DNA of 63,262 nt. Origin: Crocosphaera sp. (GTDB taxonomy: Bacteria; Cyanobacteriota; Cyanobacteriia; Cyanobacteriales; Microcystaceae). Positions 1-9,833 of the stretch are shown here, piece after piece. Positions within the stretch are counted from its first letter, which is position 1, and the number at the start of each line of letters is the position of its first letter. Both the position numbers and the translations under genes were made by a program. The stretch spans positions 1 through 63,262 of the forward strand of contig JASJBX010000050.1 of NCBI GenBank assembly GCA_030066295.1. Reading direction: 5' to 3'. Below the pieces are notes generated by a model. It was not told the DNA's origin, made no database searches, and worked only from the letters and a program-made list of their open reading frames with translations.

Positions 1-1870
1 TGGGTGTAAAGGTTAATGTTCCACTGGTTGAACTATAATCTGAACCACTGACTGCGCTATTATTTGCGGTACTATAATTAACGGTAACAGTTTCATTAAT
101 TGCTTGGGATAAATTAACATTAACTGATGCTGTTCCATCTGCTTCTGATACGGTTACATTGCCAATGGTAATGTTAGGAAAATCATCATTTTCTATCGTA
201 ACAATCCCTTGATTATCGGTAATATTACCATTTCTTGCATTACTTAAAATCACGGAAAAAGTTTCATCATCTTCAATCGCAGTATCACCATTAATGGGAA
301 CTGAAATCGTTTGTTCAGTTTGTCCTGGAATAAAGATTAAAGTTCCATCTGTTGTAATATAGTCCGAAGAATTAGCAGTTGCAGTTCCATTAACTGTCCC
401 ATAATCAACGGTAACAGGTTGTGTAAAGTTTTCCGATAAACTAACGGTTAACTGTGCTATTTTTGTCCCACTATTACCTTCTATTATCCCTACATCACTA
501 ATGGAAATATTGGGAAAATCATCATTCCGAATAATACCGAATGTTTGAGTTTCAGCAAGAATCCCATTAACTGCATTACTTAAGTTCAAATAGAATTGTT
601 CGTTCTCTTCAATGTTACTATCTCCTATTACTTCTACTGTAATGGTTTTTAATGTTTCATTCGGTGCAAACGTTAAGGTTCCACTGGTAGGAAGATAATC
701 AATATTTTCGGTCGCTGTGTCATCACTGGTGGCATAATCTACTGTTACTGGAACAGGACTAATATCTGAAAGTTCTACGGTAAATGTGGCATTCTTAGTG
801 CCATTGTTTCCTTCAGTAACAATGATTTTATTAACAGATATTTCCACTGAATCATCATTTTTAATTGTCCCCACCCCTCGATTATCAATAAGGTTTCCGT
901 TGATGGGTTTCTTTAAATTCAGGAAGAATTTTTCATTTAATTCCACCTTTTTATCCCCAAAAATACGAACAGGAATAGTTTTACTGGTTTCTCCTGGTTG
1001 AAAGGTTAAAAAGCCACTTCTGGGTAAATAATCTAAACCGGCGATCGCTGTATTATTGCTAGTGGAATATTGAACGGATACAGGGGTTAAAGCAGCTTCA
1101 GAAAGGGTAACTGTAAAGTTGGCATTTTGTAGCCCTCCGGCCCCTTCTATTAAGCTAATATCGTCAATACTGATGTCAACAGAATCATCATTAAGAATGG
1201 TAATTTTTCCTTGATTATCAACTAAATCCCCATTCACTGCATTACTCAAATTAACCAGCAACGTTTCATTATTTTCAATCTCTGTATCCCCAACAATTTT
1301 AATGGGTATTTCTTTAATAGTTTCTCCAGGATTGAATGTTAGTGTTCCACTGATGTGAGAATAATCATTATTGGAATTGGATGCGGTTTGTCCTTCGGTT
1401 TGATAATCTACAGTAACAACTTTCTGACTAGGTATTGATAAACTAACGGTTAAATTTGTTATCGATGTGCCATTATCCCCCTCAACAATGACCTGATCAC
1501 TAATAGAAATAGAGGTGTCATCATTGAGAATAACGCCCCTACCTCGGTCTTTAATAATATTGGTGGTTGCATTACTAAGTTCAAGATAAAATCGTTCATG
1601 ACTTTCCTGAGTAATATCCCCAATAATATCTATACTAATTGTTTTTTCGGTTTCATCAGGGGCAAAGGATAAAGACCCATTGACTGGACTATAATCTTGA
1701 TTGGCTGTCGCTGTATCATCGACGGTATTATAATCAACATTGATGGTATTTAATAACTCAATAATTTCCAGACCAGAAAGATTATTCAGCGTCTCAATAA
1801 ACCCGACACCTGTACCAGAATTTGAGCCTTGAACCTTAACCGTAAAAATAGCCTCTGTGGTGCCATTATC
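1..1870 (-). repeat. Tandem Calx-beta-encoding repeats, about 7 units of ~320-340 bp
   Basis: Recurring translated motif NDD(x)I(x)ISD...VTEGNNGT...VTVDYxTxxxTAxxxxDYxxxSGTLTFxPGET at regular spacing. Confidence 0.8.
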
Positions 1871-4800
1871 CCCTTCTAAAATATTAACATCACTTACCCT
1901 AACGTTCCGGGCAGCAAAGAAGTTGGCAATGGCTATATCATCGTTACGATTGAGAACGCCATCTTGATTAATATCAATAATTAAATCATTAACTAACCGC
2001 CCTAACCCGACAATTCCTGAACTGGCAGCAGCTAAACTCAAGGTAATATTATCAACAAGGAACGTATCATTTTTTCCTCCCCGGTCCTTAATCATACTAC
2101 CGGCTGCATTATCACCATTTAACTGATAAGTATCATTCCCTTGTCCTCCTCTTAAATCATCGGAACCCCCGCCACCGATGAGGGTATTATTGCCATCTAA
2201 ACCGTCTAAAATATTGGCTTCACTATCCCCTTGAATCGTATCATCGAATAATGAACCTTGAATTTCTTCAATCTCAATATAACTATCCCCTTGAGCATAA
2301 CCAGTAGAATTATTGGTATTGCTTAAATCAATGACAACACCCGTCTCAGAATCTTCATAACTGGCAATGTCATAATCTTCTACAACCGATCCATCCTCTT
2401 CGGGAGGGTTGCTACCATCGAGAACATCGGCCCCTGCGCCACCGAAGAGGGTATCATCTCCTTTGTTGCCTTCTAGGGTATCATTTCCACCCTGGCCGTA
2501 GAGTTGATCATCCCCTCCCAACCCAGCAATATAGTTACCCTGTTGATCCCCCTTAACCGTGTCGTCAGCTTGGGTGAGTTCGTATTTTTCGATAGAGTCA
2601 AAGGTGTCTCCTTGAGCATAACCGGTGGATTGACTGGGATCGGCTAAATCTAGGACAATTCCACTAGAAGAATCTTCATAGGTGGCGATATCAAACCCTG
2701 TTCCCCCTTCGTGGCGATCGCTGCCTTGTCCTCCGGCTAGGGTATCATCCCCACTGCCTCCTCTTAAGGTGTCGTCCCCTTCCACCCCGTCTAAAATATC
2801 ATTTCCCTCTGCCCCTTCAACGAGATCATTCCCTTCTAACCCTGCTAAAAGGTTGTCCTGGCTATCCCCAATTAACGTATCATCATGGGGAGACACTTCG
2901 ATCAGTTCGATGGAAATATAAACATCCCCTGCTGCATCCCCTTCATTTTGTGTGGGATCGGCGATGTTCACTTTCACCCCTTCCTTTGCGGTAAAGTAAC
3001 TGGCTATGTCTTCACCCTCACCACCATCTAAAGTATCGGCCCCTTCACCGCCAATTAATTGATCGTCGTCGTTGCCTCCAAACAGTTGATCGTTGCCTTG
3101 TCCCCCATCCAAGCGATCGAAGCCATTATTGCCTTCTAAGGTGTCGTTTCCTGCACCACCAATAACCACATCTTCCCCATCCCCACCAGATAGTTCAGCC
3201 GGAGTCAACACCTTATCATTTAACTCGATAACGTCGAATTCTTTTCCGCCTTTAGCCACAATTTTATCCACACCGGCGTATTCTTGTCGGGTCCGAAAAG
3301 CCGATATTAATAGGGTTTCATCCCCTAAGGTTCCTCCCACGTGTCCAACGGTAAATATTTCGGCGCCATCTTCAATATTTCCGTGAACACGGGCCGCAGC
3401 ATAAAGTCCCATGTTTAACTGTAAAACCCCATCGCCAATATTGGTGGCGAGGATAGGGGGATTAGGAGGTGGAGGCAATTCGCAGTCTTCATGGCTATGA
3501 TTGAAGTCTAAGAGGGTTAAACTTGGACCATTGAAGCGTTTTTTGATCTTTAAGAAACCTAGCTTAATTTTGAAATAGGCATAGAGTCGGGCGTATAGTT
3601 CTCCAGAAACATTAAATAGACATAAGGGGTTGTAGAGTAGTGAGGCAAACTCATCGGCCCGAATTTTCCCGTCATCGAAGGGAACCACCTCTCCGGTATT
3701 GTCGCGATCGTTGAGATCAAAGTCAACATCTGCGAATAATCCCCCGCCAGCCCCCACTTTGAGGAATCCGGCATTAGCTTCAGCAGATGCTCGAAAACTC
3801 CCTGTTAAGGAGACTTCGGGAATATCTAATCCTGTTCCATCTGGGAATCCGGTGTCACTGACATAAAACCCGTTAAAAATTTTCCCAGCATTATCAAAGT
3901 CATCCCCTGTGCCAATTTTTCCATCATTTCCTTCAGCAAACTGACGCAACCCATAGGTGTCATAACCAAAATCGATGTTAATTTCTGCACCCACATCCCC
4001 TGCTAACCGAACCCCCAATGGACCGAAAATCGGGAAATATTGGCTATATTCTAAAAGGAATTGAAACTTAGGTAAGTCAAAGGTAAATACTTCTACATCT
4101 TTACCGAGTAATAAACCAAAGGCTTTGGTGGGATCGGTTAAGAGGGGAAATTCTAAACCTTTACCTGGAATACTCTCAAATTTAGTTACAAATTCCTTGG
4201 AAGCGGGTTCTTTTTCTAGCTGTGATCCTAAATCAAAATTCAAGTCGGGAATATTCGGTTCTACTTCACTTAGATTAAAGTTAGGTGTGCGAATATCAAA
4301 CTCCCCAAAATTGAAACCTCCCAAGTCGATTTCAAGATTACTGTCTATAGGAATACTGTTAATGACATCAACAATTTGAGCTATGGTTTCAATAAAGTCT
4401 CTGTCATTCTCATCGATATAACCCAATTTTTCGGCAATATCTAAAAGGGTAAATTTAGCAAATTTTAGATCAATCTCGTCGGTGAGAACATCAACAACCG
4501 GTTGAACGGGTTGGGTAATGGTTTGAACGGTATTTAAAACTGGACTGGCAAAATCACTGAAAAATTCTCCTAATTTTAAGCTGACATTATTAAAGGCGAC
4601 GGTGGGTTTATTACCTAAGTTTTGTGGATTATTAGGATCGACTGTTTCTTTATCTTGATTACCAAAACTCCAATCTAAATTAAAATCAGCCCCAAGAGAA
4701 GGGAATTGTGCATTCCCCCCAAAACTAGCATCTAATTCTAAATTTACGTCTGCTTCTAGTCCTAATTTTGTCTCAAACTCAACCCCTGAAATTTCTGATA

Positions 4801-7800
4801 AGGTTAATTTTCCGTCATTATTGGGGTCATTAATATCAACTTCAAACCCGGCATTAATGTTACTGGGATCTGCTTCATCATCTTGAACATTTAATTGGAG
4901 AAAGGCCAGGCTTCCGGTTGCGTCTAAGCCGGGAATTGATGCGTCTAAGCCGATTTCAATTTCACTATCAGAAGAAGTATCAAAGTAGAAACCCTCATCT
5001 TTATTAACGCCAAAACCAAGGTTAAATCCGTAGTTAAAAGTTAAGTCTGCGTCTCCTTCAACCTCTAATCCTAACCCTGGAAAACCAATATTAGTATCCA
5101 GGGGAGTGCTAAAAGTAGAAGACCCCCCAATTAGCATATTAAAGTTTACATCATCGGTGGTTTCATTGACTTCAATATCTTGAACATCAATGACACCATC
5201 TTCGTTTAAGTCTCCTAGGATATCCAGCCAAGTTGATCCCAGAGTAGAAAACAAAGCATATCGAATAACTTCTGTTGTTAAATTGCCTGAATCACATAGA
5301 TCCTGTAAAGGAATAATTATGTCATCTTGAAAATCAGTAAGAAAGTTGACGATATCTTCGGTAGAATTTTGTAGCTTATTTCCAAGGAGAGGTAAAGTCA
5401 GACCATAAATTTCACTATTAACTACTTCTTGAAAAGTATCAAGAACACCGTCTATCCCATCAATAATATCGCATAGATTGTTGCCAGTATAAACCGAGAC
5501 ATCATAACTGGGAACTGTTAACGAGAATGTTCTGGTTTCACCTTGTGATAAAAACTCATTAACTAAAATTCCATCTAATGAACTATTATCAACAGTTCCA
5601 CCAACTACAGCGATCGCATTATCCTCAAGACCAAATAACTCTAAAGTATATTCGCCAGATTGAGGTTCAAATATAACAAACTGTTCTATTGCGCCGTCTC
5701 CAGTATAAGATGCCCCTGGTATTTCCTCTAATAATCCTAACTCTGAGGTATATCCAAGCCTTCTTCCTTCGCTATCCGTTAAAATAAAGTCAACTGGATC
5801 AAAAAATCCTTGTAACCAATTGATCTTATTTTGTGTTGATACAGACCAGTCTAGAAGTTCTGGGGACAAAAAAGGTATAGTATCACCATTAATATCTATA
5901 CTTTCAAGAGAATTAGGAATAAATCCTTGACCTTCATTATGACCTGATTGTTCTGCTGCCCACTCTATTAAACCAACACAAGTAAATGTTCCACTACCAC
6001 CTTTTTGTGCTTCAGGGGACAAAGTTGCCTCAATTCCTTCGATACTTGTATAGTCAATGAATTGAAAACCAGATGATCCAATTTTTGTCTCAATCACATC
6101 AGCCATTTTCTGACCAAGAGAAAATGGAATTGACAATTTTTTAAATTCTGTTACGGGTGAGGAGTTACTATCTTGGGAGTCATGTTGAAAAGAACCAAGT
6201 GTATGTTCTTTTTGAACTCCATTTACGTCATTGATAGATACAAATTCATTATTAATAGAATCCCAATATGAGCCTGAAGGGTAGCCAGGATGTGATTCAT
6301 AGACTAAGTTGTCAAAAGATAATCCAACATGATCCCAACCAGGGATCTCATCAACACCAATTTGTCCCCATGTTCCATCTTTCTCATCTCCCGACTTTTC
6401 ACGAAATAATAGATATGAAGGATTAGAAGGATTGGGTGCAATATGACAAGAAGGTTTATCTTCAATAGACCCATTAAATGCTTCTACAGATTCCTCCGCT
6501 TCCTGAGAAGTCATGCCAAATCTTTCTCCAATACCCTGCATAAAAGCAGTCCATCCTTCTTTTTGTTTGCTAACTCCTATCCAATCTGACCCATCATTTT
6601 GTGGACTATCAAGTCCTCTGGTATAAAAAGTTACGCTCCCACTTTCATTCTCAACAAAACCAAACTCACGAGAACCACTAACAGGATGTGAGCCATTTTT
6701 ATAAGTGCCGGATAAACCTGTATCTATAGTTGAGGCCCTAAAATATGTATCTGTTATCTGAGTTATCATCACATCGCCATTATCTGGTCCTAAAATATCA
6801 ATTTGAATGACATCTCCAAGGGTTAAAGGCTGACTAGATGTAGAAAATTCATTGATGTCTCTAAACGTTTCTGCACCTGTTCCTTGTGGGACAGAATTCA
6901 TATCCATTGCCCATGTCGCTAGAAATGTTTGAGGATTAAAATTAGTTGGCAAAAGTTCTGAGTTAATCGTTATTTTGTATTCATCATAATTAGCCCAAGG
7001 AGCGAACACTGCCAAACTATCTCCTAAAGGCTGGAGTTCGTCCCCTAAATCTGATAGTCGCTGAAATATTATTGGATCATAAGTTTCATCTAAAAGACGA
7101 TGAAAGGGTGAATTTTCATTACAAAAACTAAAAAGATTAAGAATCTCATGTCCTTCAATAGATTGTATTTGCTTGATAAAACCACTGCCGGGTTCATCTC
7201 CATACTTATCAGCAAAAAAGTCTATAATAGCTAAATCGTCTTGTTCAAGATTGACTACTCCATCTTGATTAATATCTACTATCAACGTAGTCCCTTCTCT
7301 GGCAAAGCTAATCCATCCTGGCGTTAAAACTGATAAATTAATCGGATAAACAACAACATCATTAATCCCATCCCAAAAGTAAAGCTCATCTTTTCCTCCT
7401 GTTCCATGAATTTCACTGCCACCAGATAAACTGGGAATTAACCGATAAGTATCTTCTCCACTGCCACCATAGAGGGTATCTCTTCCGCCATCAGCATCAA
7501 GTCTATCATCACCGATGCCACCATAGAGAACATCGTTCCCTTCTCCTCCGATAAGGGTATCATCACCCCATCCACCATTTAGAGAATCATTACCATCACC
7601 ACCTTGAAGTTCATCATCACTCGCGCTACCAGATAATGTGTCATTACCATCACCACCAGCAATTAAATAAGCTTCAAAAGGGGTGTCAATCCAATTTTTT
7701 CCATCAAAGCGATCTAAATCATCGTTATTTGGTGTTCCATAAATTACCGTCTTATTCACTTTTTCATAAGACAAAAATGTGTCAGCAGCTATATTCTCGA

Positions 7801-8977
7801 AATAGGAATATCCATCATTGACAACTAAACTTGCTATACCTTCAGCCAAACTTCCGTTAACGTCACTTTCCAAATCTTGATGAGTTTCAAAAAGAGCTTG
7901 ATCATAAACAGAATAAATTGCCCCTAAACCTGTGTAATTAATAGTGACTTCGCCACGTTCTAGTTCATAAGGATCAAATGTTGGTTGTAAAAGAAAGTCA
8001 TTAACATACTGAGAGTAAGAACCTGGTCGTGACTGAAAATCAAAATTATCTTGTTCAGCTAATACTTCTAAATTATTGATTGTCTTGACACTATTAGTAA
8101 CGTCAAAAGTCATTGAAGATAAAAGTCTAAATGAAGTATTTCCAAAAATATAGGAACGTTCTGAATGATCTGCACTACCAATTCCAGTCCCATATTGTGA
8201 AATATTTGTAGTCAGATCGCCATCTTGTAAGTTTAGAATGTTTGATATCTCATTATAGGTATATGTCCCATTATTTATCGTGGAGTTATTAAAGAATTTT
8301 TCTACAACACCAAATAGTGATGGAAAAGCAAAACGTCCACCACCAATTGTCATATAGGTCTTCATATCATAGGTAATAGATGCTGGTGTAGCATTAGTGG
8401 GTCTGATATGGTCGTTATAATTCTCGGATGAGGGAGTATCTGTACCAAATACTAAAAGTCTTGTTATTTCAACAGGGTCATAGGTTGTTTCTTGTTGCTC
8501 GATCGCAGTTTCCACTCCATCCACAACAACGGTAGTCCAATCATCTTCTTGTCTTAACTGTTGTAACTCCCCCTCACTTAAACTCTCCCCTACCACCAAC
8601 GAGGCAAAAATGGCCCCTTCATCCCCTGGTGTATCTACGGAATTTAACTGATAATCCAAATAATGGCCCAATTCTTCCAATAAAACAAAAGCGATCGCCC
8701 CGACATCATGATTCTCCACAAATTCCTGTGCTAACCAAATCCGATTCAGAGAACCTGTATATGCTCCGTTAGCGTTGTTTATCTCAGCAGCAGCAACCAT
8801 TTCAACATCGGGATAGATATCTGCTGTGATCAACCCTTCTATCAAATGTCGAGCCGATTCCAGGTCAAAACCTTGTCCAAAGGCTGTTGTTAACTTCAGT
8901 TCAAACTCAACGTCAATGAGTAAGTTACTGAGTAACTCGGTGACAAGATGATTTGCGGTTTGCCAATTGGTATTCAT
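1..8977 (-). CDS. Giant Calx-beta / RTX (hemolysin-type calcium-binding) repeat protein, partial (C-terminus beyond left edge)
   Basis: Minus-frame ORF from ATG at 8977..8975; spot-checked lines across its length show no stop in this frame and it runs off the window. GGxGxDxL-type nonapeptides (e.g. GGAGNDTLEGNNGFDRLDGGQGNDQLFGG), Calx-beta motifs (ATANQDYSPVNGSLSFAPDETEKTISIDIIGD), EF-hand/dockerin-like loops (DINQDGVVNLEQDD, DINQDGVLNRNDD) and an N-terminal EELGHYLD segment. Confidence 0.9.
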   Translation of the reverse strand, partial: MNTNWQTANHLVTELLSNLLIDVEFELKLTTAFGQGFDLESARHLIEGLITADIYPDVEMVAAAEINNANGAYTGSLNRIWLAQEFVENHDVGAIAFVLLEELGHYLDYQLNSVDTPGDEGAIFASLVVGESLSEGELQQLRQEDDWTTVVVDGVETAIEQQETTYDPVEITRLLVFGTDTPSSENYNDHIRPTNATPASITYDMKTYMTIGGGRFAFPSLFGVVEKFFNNSTINNGTYTYNEISNILNLQDGDLTTNISQYGTGIGSADHSERSYIFGNTSFRLLSSMTFDVTNSVKTINNLEVLAEQDNFDFQSRPGSYSQYVNDFLLQPTFDPYELERGEVTINYTGLGAIYSVYDQALFETHQDLESDVNGSLAEGIASLVVNDGYSYFENIAADTFLSYEKVNKTVIYGTPNNDDLDRFDGKNWIDTPFEAYLIAGGDGNDTLSGSASDDELQGGDGNDSLNGGWGDDTLIGGEGNDVLYGGIGDDRLDADGGRDTLYGGSGEDTYRLIPSLSGGSEIHGTGGKDELYFWDGINDVVVYPINLSVLTPGWISFAREGTTLIVDINQDGVVNLEQDDLAIIDFFADKYGDEPGSGFIKQIQSIEGHEILNLFSFCNENSPFHRLLDETYDPIIFQRLSDLGDELQPLGDSLAVFAPWANYDEYKITINSELLPTNFNPQTFLATWAMDMNSVPQGTGAETFRDINEFSTSSQPLTLGDVIQIDILGPDNGDVMITQITDTYFRASTIDTGLSGTYKNGSHPVSGSREFGFVENESGSVTFYTRGLDSPQNDGSDWIGVSKQKEGWTAFMQGIGERFGMTSQEAEESVEAFNGSIEDKPSCHIAPNPSNPSYLLFREKSGDEKDGTWGQIGVDEIPGWDHVGLSFDNLVYESHPGYPSGSYWDSINNEFVSINDVNGVQKEHTLGSFQHDSQDSNSSPVTEFKKLSIPFSLGQKMADVIETKIGSSGFQFIDYTSIEGIEATLSPEAQKGGSGTFTCVGLIEWAAEQSGHNEGQGFIPNSLESIDINGDTIPFLSPELLDWSVSTQNKINWLQGFFDPVDFILTDSEGRRLGYTSELGLLEEIPGASYTGDGAIEQFVIFEPQSGEYTLELFGLEDNAIAVVGGTVDNSSLDGILVNEFLSQGETRTFSLTVPSYDVSVYTGNNLCDIIDGIDGVLDTFQEVVNSEIYGLTLPLLGNKLQNSTEDIVNFLTDFQDDIIIPLQDLCDSGNLTTEVIRYALFSTLGSTWLDILGDLNEDGVIDVQDIEVNETTDDVNFNMLIGGSSTFSTPLDTNIGFPGLGLEVEGDADLTFNYGFNLGFGVNKDEGFYFDTSSDSEIEIGLDASIPGLDATGSLAFLQLNVQDDEADPSNINAGFEVDINDPNNDGKLTLSEISGVEFETKLGLEADVNLELDASFGGNAQFPSLGADFNLDWSFGNQDKETVDPNNPQNLGNKPTVAFNNVSLKLGEFFSDFASPVLNTVQTITQPVQPVVDVLTDEIDLKFAKFTLLDIAEKLGYIDENDRDFIETIAQIVDVINSIPIDSNLEIDLGGFNFGEFDIRTPNFNLSEVEPNIPDLNFDLGSQLEKEPASKEFVTKFESIPGKGLEFPLLTDPTKAFGLLLGKDVEVFTFDLPKFQFLLEYSQYFPIFGPLGVRLAGDVGAEINIDFGYDTYGLRQFAEGNDGKIGTGDDFDNAGKIFNGFYVSDTGFPDGTGLDIPEVSLTGSFRASAEANAGFLKVGAGGGLFADVDFDLNDRDNTGEVVPFDDGKIRADEFASLLYNPLCLFNVSGELYARLYAYFKIKLGFLKIKKRFNGPSLTLLDFNHSHEDCELPPPPNPPILATNIGDGVLQLNMGLYAAARVHGNIEDGAEIFTVGHVGGTLGDETLLISAFRTRQEYAGVDKIVAKGGKEFDVIELNDKVLTPAELSGGDGEDVVIGGAGNDTLEGNNGFDRLDGGQGNDQLFGGNDDDQLIGGEGADTLDGGEGEDIASYFTAKEGVKVNIADPTQNEGDAAGDVYISIELIEVSPHDDTLIGDSQDNLLAGLEGNDLVEGAEGNDILDGVEGDDTLRGGSGDDTLAGGQGSDRHEGGTGFDIATYEDSSSGIVLDLADPSQSTGYAQGDTFDSIEKYELTQADDTVKGDQQGNYIAGLGGDDQLYGQGGNDTLEGNKGDDTLFGGAGADVLDGSNPPEEDGSVVEDYDIASYEDSETGVVIDLSNTNNSTGYAQGDSYIEIEEIQGSLFDDTIQGDSEANILDGLDGNNTLIGGGGSDDLRGGQGNDTYQLNGDNAAGSMIKDRGGKNDTFLVDNITLSLAAASSGIVGLGRLVNDLIIDINQDGVLNRNDDIAIANFFAARNVRVSDVNILEGDNGTTEAIFTVKVQGSNSGTGVGFIETLNNLSGLEIIELLNTINVDYNTVDDTATANQDYSPVNGSLSFAPDETEKTISIDIIGDITQESHERFYLELSNATTNIIKDRGRGVILNDDTSISISDQVIVEGDNGTSITNLTVSLSIPSQKVVTVDYQTEGQTASNSNNDYSHISGTLTFNPGETIKEIPIKIVGDTEIENNETLLVNLSNAVNGDLVDNQGKITILNDDSVDISIDDISLIEGAGGLQNANFTVTLSEAALTPVSVQYSTSNNTAIAGLDYLPRSGFLTFQPGETSKTIPVRIFGDKKVELNEKFFLNLKKPINGNLIDNRGVGTIKNDDSVEISVNKIIVTEGNNGTKNATFTVELSDISPVPVTVDYATSDDTATENIDYLPTSGTLTFAPNETLKTITVEVIGDSNIEENEQFYLNLSNAVNGILAETQTFGIIRNDDFPNISISDVGIIEGNSGTKIAQLTVSLSENFTQPVTVDYGTVNGTATANSSDYITTDGTLIFIPGQTEQTISVPINGDTAIEDDETFSVILSNARNGNITDNQGIVTIENDDFPNITIGNVTVSEADGTASVNVNLSQAINETVTVNYSTANNSAVSGSDYSSTSGTLTFTP
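2080..3200 (-). repeat. RTX/hemolysin-type calcium-binding nonapeptide repeats interleaved with a repeated IASYEDSxxGVVIDLxxxxxSTGYAQGDxxxxIE module
   Basis: At least three copies of the ~75-aa composite module read on the minus strand; a second RTX block lies near 7390-7660. Confidence 0.75.
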
Positions 8978-9153
8978 GGTCGTTCTAGTAAGGAGGTATC
9001 AGTAAAAAGTCAGAAGACAAGCCTGAAAAATTACTCTAAGTTCACTGTTCCCACTTACGTAGAATTTCATATCACCCCTTTGATTAAAAAAATAAAACTT
9101 AAAAATCAACGGAGTATTCACTCATTAAGATTAAGAGAAGACTAAGAAAAAAA

Positions 9154-9175
9154 CCTCACTCAATATTGAGTGAGG
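9154..9175 (-). terminator. Candidate Rho-independent terminator/attenuator (minus strand)
   Basis: Perfect 22-bp palindrome CCTCACTCAATATTGAGTGAGG; on the minus strand it is followed by TTTTTTT. Confidence 0.6.
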
Positions 9176-9304
9176 CTGGTGATAATGTACTTATATCTGG
9201 CATCATGTAACTTTACTCATAACTTTGCCACAAGATAAGGATATTGGAAAAAATTGGTCTAAAACTCCTGCACATTTTGCACAAATGTTAATAACCGTGC
9301 AGCC

Positions 9305-9464
9305 CAATACTACTCGGTTAAGCTCAAAATCCTAGTTGAGACGGCAAGGGAGAAGGGAGCAGGGGGCGGGGGAGAAAACCGTAAATCCCTCTAGAAAGCT
9401 CCTTACTCCCTGCTCAAGAGCTTGCCTTAAAGAAAAGTCAACATCCTTAACCTACGCAGTATTG
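9305..9464 (+). repeat. MITE-like dispersed repeat, copy 1 (160 bp, imperfect TIRs CAATACTnC...GGTTAAG)
   Basis: Nearly identical by eye to the reverse complement of 47016..47175. Confidence 0.85.
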
Positions 9465-9833
9465 AATGCCAACCAATAAATAAACCCGCGTCGATGAATC
9501 GATTTTAGAGTTATTTAGTCCAACTTCTGATACAACCATAACTGATTAAAGAATTAGGAATTTGTCACAAAGAATTAGGCAACAGAAAAATAAATTGTCA
9601 ACTTTGATAACTCATTTTTAACAGTTACTTCTCACTACTCATCACCACAATAATATCCTCACTTGTCTCCATCATAGCCTACCTTGCGTGAGATGGTTCC
9701 CCAATTTTCCCAGATTTCTCAAATAATCGACATTTTCTGAGATTTTAGTTTTAGAGGCGATCGCCTCTAGTTAGGAAGCGATCGCACTATAACCTTGCAG
9801 TAGTAGATTGGGTTAAAAAAAAAACCGAACCGA

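Noticed and set aside
786-9145. Plus-strand ORFs at 786, 2682, 3093, 4125, 7636, 8948 and the minus ORF 3559..3774
   Set aside because: Antisense or out-of-frame to the continuous giant minus-strand ORF; low-complexity Pro/Ser translations are shadows of the repeats.
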